From positions 153,283,122-153,347,121 of the forward strand of contig OX328123.1 of NCBI GenBank assembly GCA_946811695.1: a DNA stretch of 64,000 nt. Direction: 5' to 3'. Positions within the stretch are counted from its first letter, which is position 1. Each line of letters begins with the position of its first letter. Below are positions 9,975-58,800 of the stretch, piece after piece. The stretch is from Gonocerus acuteangulatus (taxonomy: Eukaryota > Arthropoda > Insecta > Hemiptera > Coreidae). The translations under genes were made by a program, and so were the position numbers. Under the pieces are notes generated by a model. The model worked only from the letters and a program-made list of their open reading frames with translations, did no database searches and was not told the origin of the DNA.

Positions 9975-11982
9975 CTCTCATAAAAAAAGAACAAATAATT
10001 AAAAACAAATTAAAAAAGGTGTCTTTTAAATTATTTTTTCGGTAATGGCACTTCTATATTTGAAGATCAATAATCTATTATGGACTAAGTGACAAAAAAA
10101 CAGTTAACAATTTTTATAACGTTCAAAGTGCCAGTTTATACGTATAGAACTCCAGTGCCCAGACTTTCATACTTTTATGCAAAAATAAAAATGTCACTCT
10201 ATAATAATTTTAAGTAATTATTCAGACTTTTTCATGGAAATATTTCACAAGATATAGCACATTATAGATGATTTGTCTTCATTTAAAAACGGTGCAAATC
10301 AGAGTTTCATTTATTGCAGCATAATAAATGACCAAGTTAAAAAAAAGAAGGAATTTACCAAAATCTGTCCTTTACTTCTCAGTAAAAATCGGTTCGCAGA
10401 AATCTATGTGCACTAGACCTTCACTCAAGAACAACACAAGGAATACTGACCCAAATTACTGCCAGCAGATGAAATCTCGGTAGGGGTGAAATCTGCTGGC
10501 ATATGAGGGTCAGGGCTACCTGCTACCGCAGCAGGCAGCGCACCGAGCCTAGGTTTTCCCCATAAAATTCCCTCCTAATACCAAAGGAGCACCGAGGGGC
10601 AGACAAAACTTACATATTCTGTTACAGGAATTTAAGGGCTACAAGCTGACACAAATAACTCCGTGATTTTTGTGATGCTGATGTTTAAAACCTTTCTAAA
10701 TTTCACATAGGCGTGTTAAAAAATACTTAACTTTAAAAATCTGTTACCCAACTTCATATCAAGATATTTCGATCGTTTTGTCATATTTATATAGTCCATC
10801 TATAGTACCTTTATTACAGAAAAAATTATAAAAATAAAAAAATATTATGGCATATTAATTGACTAGTATCCTAGGGTTGCAAATAATGTTTGAGCTCACA
10901 TGTATAGAACCGACATCTTTGAACCGTCTCAGAGAATAAATGGACGGACACAAAATTAAAATTTCTTTAATAATATAATATTTAGTTACTATAGAACCTT
11001 CTAGACACGTTTTATTGTTTCTTAAAAAATGTTGGGTTTTTCGATTTTTTGCACCATGATGGCTGGATTGGAAAAAAATGTATAGGTCGTGAGCTTGTAA
11101 AAAGAATGGGGTTTAGAAATATAGACGGGCGTAGCCTATATTTATTTGAATTGGATCTATATTTTTTTAATGTACATTAACGACAAAACAAGTGCAGTCC
11201 CAGACTAGTATATTTCATTAGGAGTCGTAATAAAACTACAAGTACCGAAAGTGGACCTTTGCTGCACCGATTGTCGTATTTTATTCTCATTTCGATCAAA
11301 TGAGGAAAATAATTTCAAAATGTCCAGAGTCCTATAGCAAAGTACTAGAATTTTCTGTCTGGCTCTGAGAAGTGGGGGCCCGTGATGTGGTAATGGGCCC
11401 GGCTCTGAGATGTGGCGGCCCTGCCGTAATGAGCCTCGCAAACAAATATGTATGTCGAAGAAAATAAGATGCCGATCTATAATGCATTAAAATGTGTAGC
11501 ACCCTCAGCTACACTGTCATCGTCAGATTTGATAGAAACAGTGCAGGAATAAGACAGAATTTTGCATTAATTGATTATTTTTTTTTTTATTTTCCATTCT
11601 TTGTTGGTATTGTCATATGAGCTTACTAATTTAAAAATGTGAATAAAAGCAAATTTTTGGGTTATTTAAAGAACGTGGCACAATAAGGAGGCAGCTCCAA
11701 ACCATTAAACCTGACACTTCCACTCTAAAAAAGGTAGGAGAGGGTTCTTATGGACTTGCTTTCATAAGTAGGTGGATATGTTATGATAAGAAAAAGAAAA
11801 TGGAAAAAAATATTAAGAAACTAAATTTAAAAACGTTGTATTTAATTTGCCAACAATGTGAAAAATGGAGCTGCCTCCTTATTGCTGCACGCCCGTCAAT
11901 TATTACTGAAAAAATGTATTTAAATTGTTTATTTCATAATATTTAAAAAGTTTGTATTTTTTAGATCAAAAATAATGAAACT
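9975..11982. other. upstream region of the receptor gene, no gene recognised
   Basis: About 2 kb of AT-rich sequence with no convincing coding region. A palindromic stretch 'AGATGAAATCTCGGTAGGGG' to 'GAAATCTGCTGGC' lies near 10465-10500. AG at 11964, just before the start codon of exon 1, follows a T-run and could be the acceptor of a 5' UTR intron. The receptor promoter must lie here or further left; I cannot place it. Confidence 0.4.
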
Positions 11983-49510
<37,528 letters not shown>

Positions 49511-50390
49511 CATTATTTCCTTTCCAAATATAATGGAATGCATTACAATAATGGAGCAAATTAAATAGACAAAAAAAGAAATTATTTTCTTGAGGTAATC
49601 GACATGATGTATCTCATTTAAACTAAGCCTGTTGTCAGTCAAACTTACAATTATAAATTTCCAATTATCAAACCTACAAGTTACAACAAAAACAACTTTT
49701 TTATATTATTATTATTTATTTAGAATTTACATCTATGTAAAAAATAAATATTTAATAAATTGTTCTTATTAAATATACTTTTATGTCATAAAAGTTCTTG
49801 AAGCGGGAAGGTATACAGCAGAAGCTGTAATACTGTGTAACAAGATGGATAACTACAATGTCGAGTTGGTCTTAAGGCCACTTAAGTTGCAGTCAGCGAG
49901 TTTATTTACATTACATAATGTGAGAAAGGACTTTATTAATGAGGTAGGATGGGGGTATGATTTTAACCCTACATCGGGCATAATGGTTCAGTTGGAATGA
50001 GTGGGTGGTTTTTATGGTACACCCATCCTTTAACACTAGGTGCTCCTCCCTCCAGTACCTTCCTAGGTCGGTCCAGTCTAAACGGCATCCCATTTTAATT
50101 GCCTGTCAGATCGCTTGGGAAGTGGATAGGAGGATGAAATGGAAGTAGGACCATTGTGCCTGATCCAGGGTTAGGTAGAATTTGCAAAAGCAAGTTTTGG
50201 GTGTTAGATAGGACATTTAAGTCATTATTGATATCCCAATTGAAGATATAAAATGGGCACAGGTTATTTTTGGCTGTATGGATTGGATTTTATAGGAGTT
50301 GAAAGACTTTCTGGTATAATGAACCTAATTGAGTAAACTTTTAACAGGTTCTTCCCTCCCTCCACAGGGAGGTTGACCTCATGAAGCAAT
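49511..50390. other. 3' flank of the receptor gene, no further gene recognised
   Basis: Presumed 3' UTR and flank. Near 50348-50395 there is a fragment of the family-A hairpin end (TTCTTCCCTCCCTCC, GAGGTTGACCTCATG) with a short (TA)n tract. Confidence 0.4.
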
Positions 50391-50560
50391 ATATATATAT
50401 ATATATATCAGGGTGTAAAAAAATCAAAAGAATCGGATTTATTTGATTTAAATCAGATTTTTTTTATTTAAATCGGATTTTTTTGATATAAATTGAATTT
50501 GTTTACTAAAACCGGCTTTAAAAAAGAAATCAGACTTTTTAAATGTATCTAGTCTATATA
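50391..50560. repeat. degenerate short tandem repeat
   Basis: Repeats of about 28 bp of the type ATTTAAATCGGATTTTTTT (50434-50540), flanked by unassigned DNA. Confidence 0.55.
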
Positions 50561-50709
50561 GTCAGCCGGTTATTACCTAGTTGTTCATTATATAAACCTG
50601 TAACTAAAATATTTGTTTATTTACAATGCAAATAATAAAAAAACTATTCTAAAGTCGTGGGTCTTAAGTGGATAATTTTGGGAGCATAGCAGAATTGACG
50701 GATCATATA

Positions 50710-50858
50710 TACAGGGGTTGAAGTTGACCTATATTTTGAAACCAGTATTTCTGTAAATTTAAAGACTTAAATCAACAAAAATCATTAATTTTCGGCACAT
50801 AAATATAAATGTACAGAAACTCTGGTCTCAAAATATAGGACAATTTCGACCCCTATAT
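50710..50858. mobile_element. MITE with ~45-bp TIRs, TA target
   Basis: The ends TACAGGGGTTGAAGTTGACC and (reverse complement of the right) TATAGGGGTCGAAATTGTCC extend inward through CTATATTTTGA, pairing over about 45 bp. It is flanked by TA. The 149-bp interior is non-coding. TA insertion and strong inverted repeats fit Tc1/mariner-type MITEs. Confidence 0.75.
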
Positions 50859-51214
50859 ATATATAATGACTTAATTTTCAAATTTTAAAACAATTTTAGA
50901 AATGAAGCTTTACAGAAATATTAATCACTAGGGAACAGATGTAATTGTATTTACATATTCTTTTCTGATTCGTAAATCCTAAGTATGTAATTCTGCACGT
51001 TTTGAGTGTTTTAAAAGTATTTAAACAGTTTTTTATTTTACATATTTTGCCATAAATACATATGTTTACTAAATATTTTAATATTCTTTTTATTTTGTAA
51101 TTGAAGAAATAAAGGAAAACCGAGAAAGAAAATAAAACTTTACCCATTGAGTCTGGGTAACTGTGATATTTCTAATTCCAAGAAGATGGCTGTATATGTA
51201 CTATGTCAATACTA
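50859..51214. other. no gene recognised
   Basis: About 350 bp of AT-rich DNA. A weak antisense frame (50896-51147) lacks any domain. Confidence 0.4.
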
Positions 51215-51900
51215 GGTACAGGGTGCCCCAAAAATAATGGTCATCCGTTGGCCAGATGATTCTCCAATGCGAGATCGGAAAAAATAACCCCCATAGTAAC
51301 CCCCGCAAAATTGACCTTGAAATGTTATTCAAGGGCAAATTTTTTTTATTGCATATTTCGAAACTGCGAGTCACGAAGGAAGAAAAAAGTCAATGGCACC
51401 ATAGGTCAGAAATGACTCCTTATGGTCAAAGTGACCATTAACAGCGTATACGTGGGCCATTCCATTACAACCGTCAAATGGTGGCCGATTTTGATAAATT
51501 TTTTTCTTTAGTATGTTCTACTAATATTGCCTTACACGAAAATACCTCGTTTGATTTTTTTAAAAAAAGCATCTTCCAGTATAAAATAATGTAAGTATAT
51601 TGAACAACGGCCCTCACAGCGGCAATCATTGGAGGACCAGAACTTCCTTCGGGAAGAACGTCTTTCTTCAGATTACAATAAGTTCAGGAGTTGAGGACCG
51701 GGGATCAGGAGCAGAGAGCATTGTTTTGCAGGTGGGTGCTGGACATATTGGAACGTCATCCAGACTTCCTCCAGCGGGTATTGTGGACGGAAGAACATTA
51801 CCGTCCACAGCAAGCAAAATGGACGAGAATAATTTGGGCATTTAAAAGAATTTGGAGAAAGTCTAGCAGCTTGCCTCAGAAATGAAGTCTGAAATATTTA
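51215..51900 (+). pseudogene. mariner-like transposase relic
   Basis: It begins ACAGGGTGCCCCAAAAATAA, the kind of terminus seen on mariner relatives. At 51691-51880 one frame reads 'RALFCRWVLDILERHPDFLQ' and 'RVLWTEEHY', resembling the block before and around the second catalytic aspartate (usually F.D. .IIFTDEA) with the aspartate replaced by glutamate. Upstream and downstream frames are broken. The element is dead and 5'/3' incomplete. Family assignment is moderate. Confidence 0.45.
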
Positions 51901-52801
51901 ACCTGGTGTGATAATCTTACTTATTAAGTTTTTTTTTTTTAGTTATTTTTAGGAAGAAACTTTTTTTTCTGCAAACGGGCAAGGACTATTATTCTATCCT
52001 CTATTCTAAGAGTGACAGAGGGGTGTACTGGCAAAGGGCTAAATCATTTGCGCCTATGATGCATTAAAAGTGGAATGTTTATTTAGTGCTGTATGTGTTT
52101 GTTTTTAAGGCCTTGGCATGGCTGTGTGAGCTTACTATGTCAGACTCAGACGAAGAAGACGTTGGTGTCATTTTGTCTTAAATCAACACACTTTTATGAC
52201 ATTTTTCCCTCACCATCTCTGAATATGATGGCATTTGGTACATGGGTTACCTTCATAAAGACTAAGAAAAACACCAAATTTCAGATTAATGTCTTAAACG
52301 GTTTCCAAAATACGTCCATGTAAAGTTTTCAAGAAATGGTCAAAATCTTGCTGCGGCAAAATATATAGATCCACGCCTGTATACGGTAGAAACATGATGG
52401 TGCCAATTTTTAGTTCTGTATATGCCCTTTAAAATGACATGTAACACATACGCTGTACTTATGTACTATTCGCTGATCTATAATGTACTGTGAATCCAAA
52501 AACTCCAACAGGGAATATTTACTTCCTATCCGGAGATGAAATTTTTAGAAGCAATGGAATGTTATTCCAGTACCTCTAAAAGATTTCTTTAAAATGTCCA
52601 ACCACTTTCACAGTTTAACACTTATAAATAGGAAAATTGTTGATAATATTTATGTTTTATTTATATTGCCAGCCACCTAAAATATTTTGAGTACAATGTG
52701 ATTTATTTTTAGACAAATATTCTAAATTGAACTAATTACAACAAATTATTAATGTAAACAATTTTTTTTTAAATAAGCTTTGTAATTAAGATAAAATTGA
52801 A
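51901..52801. other. no gene recognised
   Basis: 0.9 kb. A weak frame (52093-52323) has no recognisable domain; some sequence here (ATGGCATTTGGTACATGGGT) could be another decayed repeat. Confidence 0.4.
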
Positions 52802-52980
52802 GGGGTCTCCTGTGGTCTAGTGGCTAGCACCTTAGATTCATAAGTGGGGGATGGTGGGTTCGATCTCCACCGGCGGCAGGAATTTTCTCATCCCACGGCT
52901 CGTAGGGAGAACTCCTCGCTGCACCCTGGATTTCGGCGCTAATGCCCAAGACGTCGATGCGCCGTAAAAATAAAAATAAA
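52802..52980 (+). mobile_element. tRNA-derived SINE
   Basis: The head GGGGTCTCCTGTGGTCTAGT and GGCTAGCACC is an A box, and GGTTCGATCTCC is the B box. The body is CGGCGGCAGGAATTTTCTCA. The tail is TCGGCGCTAATGCCC, GATGCGCCGTA, then an A-rich end. Same family as 45981 and 55558; tail shared with the 5S SINE. Confidence 0.88.
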
Positions 52981-53249
52981 ATATACCAGAGACATTGATC
53001 AACGCTTAGGAAGAACTCGGCTTCTAGACCTGAAGTGGGACGAATGATTCTCACATTGAAAACTTGTAAGCATTCAGAAAACTGTGCGTGTGCAACTGGA
53101 GTTGCAAAACAGTCTCACCGTGTGCCCTGGGCCTAAAGTATACTCAATTTCAATATTCAAGTCTCCATGACAACCTCTGAATATGAATAAATTTAAATTT
53201 GAACGCCCATTATTATTAACTAAGAAGTTTAGGACGGGTTGTCTATAGG

Positions 53250-53391
53250 TTACCACCCTTTTCTAGCCAGGATAAGGCTGATGCCTTTTCTTTTTTCTAA
53301 AGAAAAGCCACCACCCCTAGTGGGAATCGAACCTATGTCCCTTTGGCAAGGAGTGTTAAGTGCTCACACCTTAACGCTCACGGCCACCGGG
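53250..53391 (-). mobile_element. tRNA-derived SINE, third family
   Basis: The - strand reads CCGGTGGCCGTGAGCGTTAA then GGTTCGATTCCCACTAGGGG, which are A and B boxes of a tRNA (long variable region, Leu/Ser-like). A short body with TTTCTTTAGAAAAAAGAAAA follows. The acceptor stem does not pair properly, so it is not a tRNA gene. Confidence 0.65.
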
Positions 53392-53830
53392 AAATATAAA
53401 AGATACCAAAGAAGCAAGTATTGTATTCTTCACTCTCCCGCCTCCCCCCAGCAGGTGGCAAGGCAGCAAATCTGCCGAACAGCTGGTTGATCTACGACAA
53501 CTTTAAGACGGATGAGGAGGAGAATCAGCGTTGGCCCCCCCACCAACAGCAAGCGGATAGACCCTTCAAGGGAAGACTCGCATCGAAAAAGTGTACTCCA
53601 CCATCAAACACTGACAATTATTTGTGGGAATGTGGAATAGAACGTGAACTGGCACGAGCCAGCAATTTTGCTTTGTAAATTTTCTTTGGGGGTAGGGGAA
53701 AAAAAAAAAGTCTTGTATTCATTTTTCATTTACTAATAATTACAATAAAGTCATAAGGGGTCAATTGAATCATCAAACCTGGGGGCAGTTAAGCCACGGA
53801 GGGCATTGGACATGCGCGCATCTTTGCTTT
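53392..53830. other. no gene recognised
   Basis: Two overlapping short frames (53421-53678) are rich in polar residues and unidentified; they could be part of an old repeat. Confidence 0.35.
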
Positions 53831-55067
53831 AAGTTAAAAATGTCTTCAAAATAATATCAACCTATAAAAAACTAAGGCAAACAGAGAAAAAAAACAAAAA
53901 AAAAACGACCAATTAAGAACTACAGGTAAACAGAGATAAAAGTATTCACACGGCGTCTTCAAATCCCACTAGGAAAGCTCTACTTATAACAAAAACTTTT
54001 TTTCTAATTTTACTTGTCATGTTATGTTGAGAAATGCATGTTCCTACTATAAGCAATTACAAACATAACAAAAAATGAAAACAGACAAAAAGAACCTTTT
54101 AAATAAACTAAACCAACTACTTCAAAGTTTTAAGGACTAATTTCTCAAAATGAGACCATCCCATATAAAATTACTTTAGAACTTTTTTTGTAGATAATTT
54201 AGTAAGCTTTCGAATAGTTACTTTCCGCTTACCATGATTTCCCAACCGTTTTCGAGATATTAAGGAGAATAAATGAAGTGCCAAAAACGTTTCATGCCTA
54301 TTAATAAAATATTTTATTTAAATCCACCCTTAACTAAAAACGTAACCAAAATTTAAAAATCTTTGCTTGGATAAATTTCAAACACGCGGAAAATATTTGA
54401 ACTGAATCCCATGATTCTACGTACTCAAATCAAAAACTTTATTCAACAACTATTTTTCTACTTTTCTCGAAAATGGTTATAGATATCGCCTTAAGAATGG
54501 TTTCACTCGTTTTCGTTCGTCAAGGAACCTATAAGAAGATTCCATGATTGCAAACAATTTTATTCAAGTTCAAAGTTCGCAAAAAAGTTATTCGGATTTT
54601 TCAGTGAAGCGGTTAGTTTTATGACACAAATATTTATGACAAATCTTAGATCCTGCAATAATCCACAAAACTTGTCTACACTTTTTTTGATAACATTAAC
54701 GAATTCTGCAAAAAGGAGATTCCAAAATTTACTTTAGCTGTATTCTCCATAATAAGCATTATGGTAGCGTTTCTATGAGTCAGCAGATGTTGGGGGGGGG
54801 TCCACCATTTCTAAAATGACGGGTCTGACATTTAATAATATTAACCATGTGTAATTTCTGCTTCTGTGTAATTAGGCTACTGTTGTCTTCCTGTGTCCTG
54901 TCGCCTTAATATCGCTATTATTCCAGCATGTTCGAGTGGGTGTTCACAATTTTCGCGAAATTTCAACAACAACAAAAAAATGTTTATTTCTATTCTATGC
55001 TTTCCAAATGACACTAGGAATAAGAACGGAACCTCGCTAAGATGACGCAGTTCCTGCGAGTCGGACT
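53831..55067. mobile_element. family-A fragments in two directions
   Basis: 53831-54540 is the family interior in + direction (CGACCAATTAAGAACTACAG, TTTCGAGATATTAAGGAGAA near 54250). 54790-55067 is the 5' end in - direction: its reverse complement starts GTCCGACTCGCAGGAACTGC at 55067 and includes the CGCCTTAATATCGCTATTAT block. The two parts meet head-on, so this is either an inverted rearrangement or two insertions. Confidence 0.6.
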
Positions 55068-55557
55068 TTTTTTTCTTCTAGCACTTTAAAGGTTTGAGTT
55101 AATGGCTTAAAACGTTTGTCTGTATCTGATCTTTATATATCATTGATATTTAAAGCCTCTCTCCTCCTTTTTGATGCTTAGACATCTGAAGAAATCATTC
55201 CTTCAGTAATTTACTTCTGTCACCAGCTGCCATCACAGAGGAATATACACAACTTTCAGGTATCAAATAATGTTCATGTAAATTTTCTACTAGGCATTCT
55301 CTACTAATCCTCTTTAAACTTCTGCATTGCCATAAAAGGGTGAAAGCATTCTTTTTAAGAATTTCAAAAATAAAGCATCTTGATCTACATCTATGTGTTA
55401 TACAAACAGTCCTATTCGGAGGAACTTCATCATATTAGCGCAGTTCCGTTTATATCCATAGTGTCATTAGCAAAGGAGTAGAAGCAGTTATTGGTTGATT
55501 TTGATCTTTCATTCATCTCAAAGAGAAGGAAGCTTTAAGGTGCCACAACAGGAAACT
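55068..55557. other. no gene; small family-A 5' fragment at 55424-55500
   Basis: GGAACTTCATCATATTAGCG and CAGTTCCGTTTATATCC form a diverged family-A 5' end. The rest is unassigned. Confidence 0.45.
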
Positions 55558-55563
55558 AATAGT

Positions 55564-55606
<43 letters not shown>

Positions 55607-55756
55607 ACGGCGCATCGACAAATCTGGGCCATTAGCGCAGGGGCGCAGGGAGGAATTTTCTCAACGAGCCCTGAGATGAGAAAATTCCTGTTGCCAGTGG
55701 GGATCGAACCCACCATCTCCCGCTTATGAATCTAAGGCGCTAGCCACTAGACCACG
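55558..55756 (-). mobile_element. tRNA-derived SINE with (TA)n tail
   Basis: Same family as 45981-46197: B box GGTTCGATCCCCAC, body and tail GCGCTAATGGCC / GATGCGCCGTTAA. The expected poly-A is replaced by a (TA)n tract (55564-55602). The candidate target duplication is GGAAACT at 55551-55557 and 55757-55763. Confidence 0.8.
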
Positions 55757-55875
55757 GGAAACTGAAAGTATCCTAAACGGAAATTACTTCCCCCATCTTC
55801 TCACAGTTCGCCATGGGAAAACACTATTACCAATTTTTTTCTTACCTTTTTTTTATTAAAATACTAATTTTACTA

Positions 55876-58800
55876 GAATAGAATAGAATAGAATAATATT
55901 TATTTCCAATAACTCTTTTTCGAGACGTGGACAAGTCATATAATAATATTATAATACATTTAACACTACTTTTGCAAATTTAATCAAGATGCCAGTCCGG
56001 ATGTTAAATCTATTTCAAAAAATTCTTCCGTTGTATAACAAGTTCTTTGTCGGAGTATTCTTTTCAGTTTCTGGATAAGTCTTGTGGTCGGCTGGATGTT
56101 TCTTAATTCCTCAGGCAGGAAATTGAACAAAACTCCACTCCTTTCCTATAAAACGTTGTCGTATGTTTCTGAATTTTGATTTTTCCTTTTTGGCGTGTAG
56201 AGTAGTAGTGGTCATCTCCATGAATTTTAAATTTGGATAAGTTTTTTTTTACATATTTTACTATTGCCAAAATATACAGCGACGGCAGTGTTAAAATTCC
56301 TAATTGCTCAAAGTATTTCCTGGCTGATGATCTTCTTTTTAGTTTCATAATGTGCCTTACAATTCTCTTTTGAATCTTAAATATGGCGCATGATGTGGAG
56401 TCAGCAATTTTTGATCCATCGGTGTATATTACTCTGGCATGACTCTTTTTTCCTATAATTTCTTTAAATTTATATTTTGCTTCGTGTACTGGTATTTTCC
56501 CTTTAGCTTTTGTTATTATTTTTGTGAGTTCCGTGTTTATTTGCGGTTGTTTTATGGTCCACGGTGGGACGCATATGGGTGGCGGTAGGTTCGTAATGTT
56601 TTGAAGTAAAAAGTCTGTTATTTGGTTATTTCTAATTCCTATTGGCTTTGTGGATGAAGGATTGGTTTCGAATTTTCGGTTGTATTTTCTGTTGAACACA
56701 TATGGATATGTCGGATGCGTTGGTTGTATTACGAGATTTGACATGTACCGGGCTGCGAGCTGTTGTCTTCTGAAGGTTAGAGGGGGTATACCTGCATCAG
56801 CACATAAGCTTAGAGTTGGGCTAGAGCGGAAAGCTCCTGTGGCTATTCTGATCCCCTCGTGGTGAATGGCGTCTAGTTTCTTTAACTCACAGAGTCTAGC
56901 CGATCCATATATTATACTAGCGTAATCAATTTTTGATAGTACCACCGCTTTGTATATAGTCAATAGAGATCTTCGGTCAGCCCCCCATTTTGTATTTGCT
57001 AATACCTTTAGGAGTTTGAGTCTCTCGGCTGAACGTTTTTTTAAGTCTGTTATATGTTTGTTCCATTTTAATCTTGTGTCCAGGGTTATTCCGAGAAATC
57101 TAATGTGTTCAGCATATGTTATCGGTGTGTCATTTAACTTTATGACGGGTTGGATTGTGGTTGTTCTACGCCTGGAAAATAAAACACATTTTGTTTTTTC
57201 TAAGGAAAATTTGAATCCTGTCTTCTCTGACCATGTTTGCAGTTTTTTAACAGCTGTCTGGAGATTTTTTTGAATGTAAGATATGCTTTCTGACCGACAG
57301 ATAATGGCGAAGTCGTCAACAAATAGTAGTCCTTGGACTCTAGATGTTAAGCAGTTTGTGATTTGGCCTATGGCTATGGCAAATAGTGTAGTGCTTAGAA
57401 CACTACCCTGGGGGATTCCTGTCTCTTGATAATGATATCTTGATAGTGTGTTTCCAATTTGTACCTGGAAGCTTCTGTCTTCCAGAAAATTTTTAATGAA
57501 GGTAGGCAGGTTTCCACGCAATCCCCAGGAGTGTATTGTTTTCATTATTCCATACCTCCAAGCAGTGTCAAATGCTTTATGGATGTCGAAGAATATTCCG
57601 ATTGCTTGTTGCCTGTTTATGAACGTTTCCTGCAAGAATGTATCTAATTTTACTAAATTGTCCAGTGTGGATCTTCCTTTCCTGAAGCCACATTGTAGGT
57701 CGTTTAAGAGTTTATATTTTTCAAGGACCCAACAAAGTCTTCTATTTACTATCCTTTCTAATATTTTACAAAGGCAATTCGTTAGGGAAACTGGTCTGTA
57801 GTGTGTGGCTTCACTCGAGCTTTTACCAATTTTTGGTATGGGTATAATGATGACATGTTTCCACAGTTTTGGTAAGTTACCAGTCTTCCAGATTTTGTTG
57901 TACAGCTGTAGAATTTGGTATTTTGTTGGTTCTGGTAGTTTTAGGATCATTTCATACGTCACTTCGTCTGGCCCAGGGGATCTTCCAGTAAGTCTGGATA
58001 TTGCATATTTGAATTCCGACATAGTAAGAGGATCATTATATGGCATATTTTCATAATTTTCGTTAAAGTTTATTGATGTAGTTTCTAGTCTGGTTCTGTG
58101 CTCTGTAAACTTTTGTTCATAAGAGTGATTCTGGTTACTGAATACCGAAGCGAACTCTTCTACAATTTCCGATTCATTTGTGTTTAGTTTCCCATTAATA
58201 TTGATGTATATTGGAGGTCTTTGGTTTTTACCTGCGATTGCCCGAATCTTGTTCCATATTTCTGCTGAAGGGGTCGAGGAGTTGATGCTGGATACATAGT
58301 TTTTCCAGGAGTTGGCTTTGTTTATATTTAAAGTTCTTTTGCATTTTGCTTTTTCTTTTTTGTAGTTAATTAAATTTTCTTCTGACATATTTCGGACGAA
58401 CTTTCTATAAGCCCTTCTTCTGCTTTTGATAGCCTCTTTGCATTCCTGGTTGAACCATGGAAGGGGTTTTCGTTTAGGTTCATCTGTTGTTTTTGGGATT
58501 GCTTGTGTCGCTGCTTCTGTAATGGTCTGGTTTATTCTTTCACATGCGTCTTCTATATCATTTGGGAGAGGTTCCAGTAGCACTGCAAGTTTTTGGAAGA
58601 TGTCCCAGTTTGCTTTAGCCATTTTCCATCTAATTTTTTTGCTTGGGTTCGGTAAGTCTCCATACCCAGTTATCAGTATGGGAAAATGATCGCTGGAGTA
58701 CTGATCCGGTAGAACATTCCATTTGGCATTTTTAATTATGTGATTGCAGCAGGTTGATACGTCTATGGCTGAGAGTGTTTGGTATGTGTTACTCAGAAAA

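Noticed and set aside
57448..57801. + strand frames within 56600-58700
   Set aside because: They are antisense shadows of the long LINE ORF2 on the - strand.
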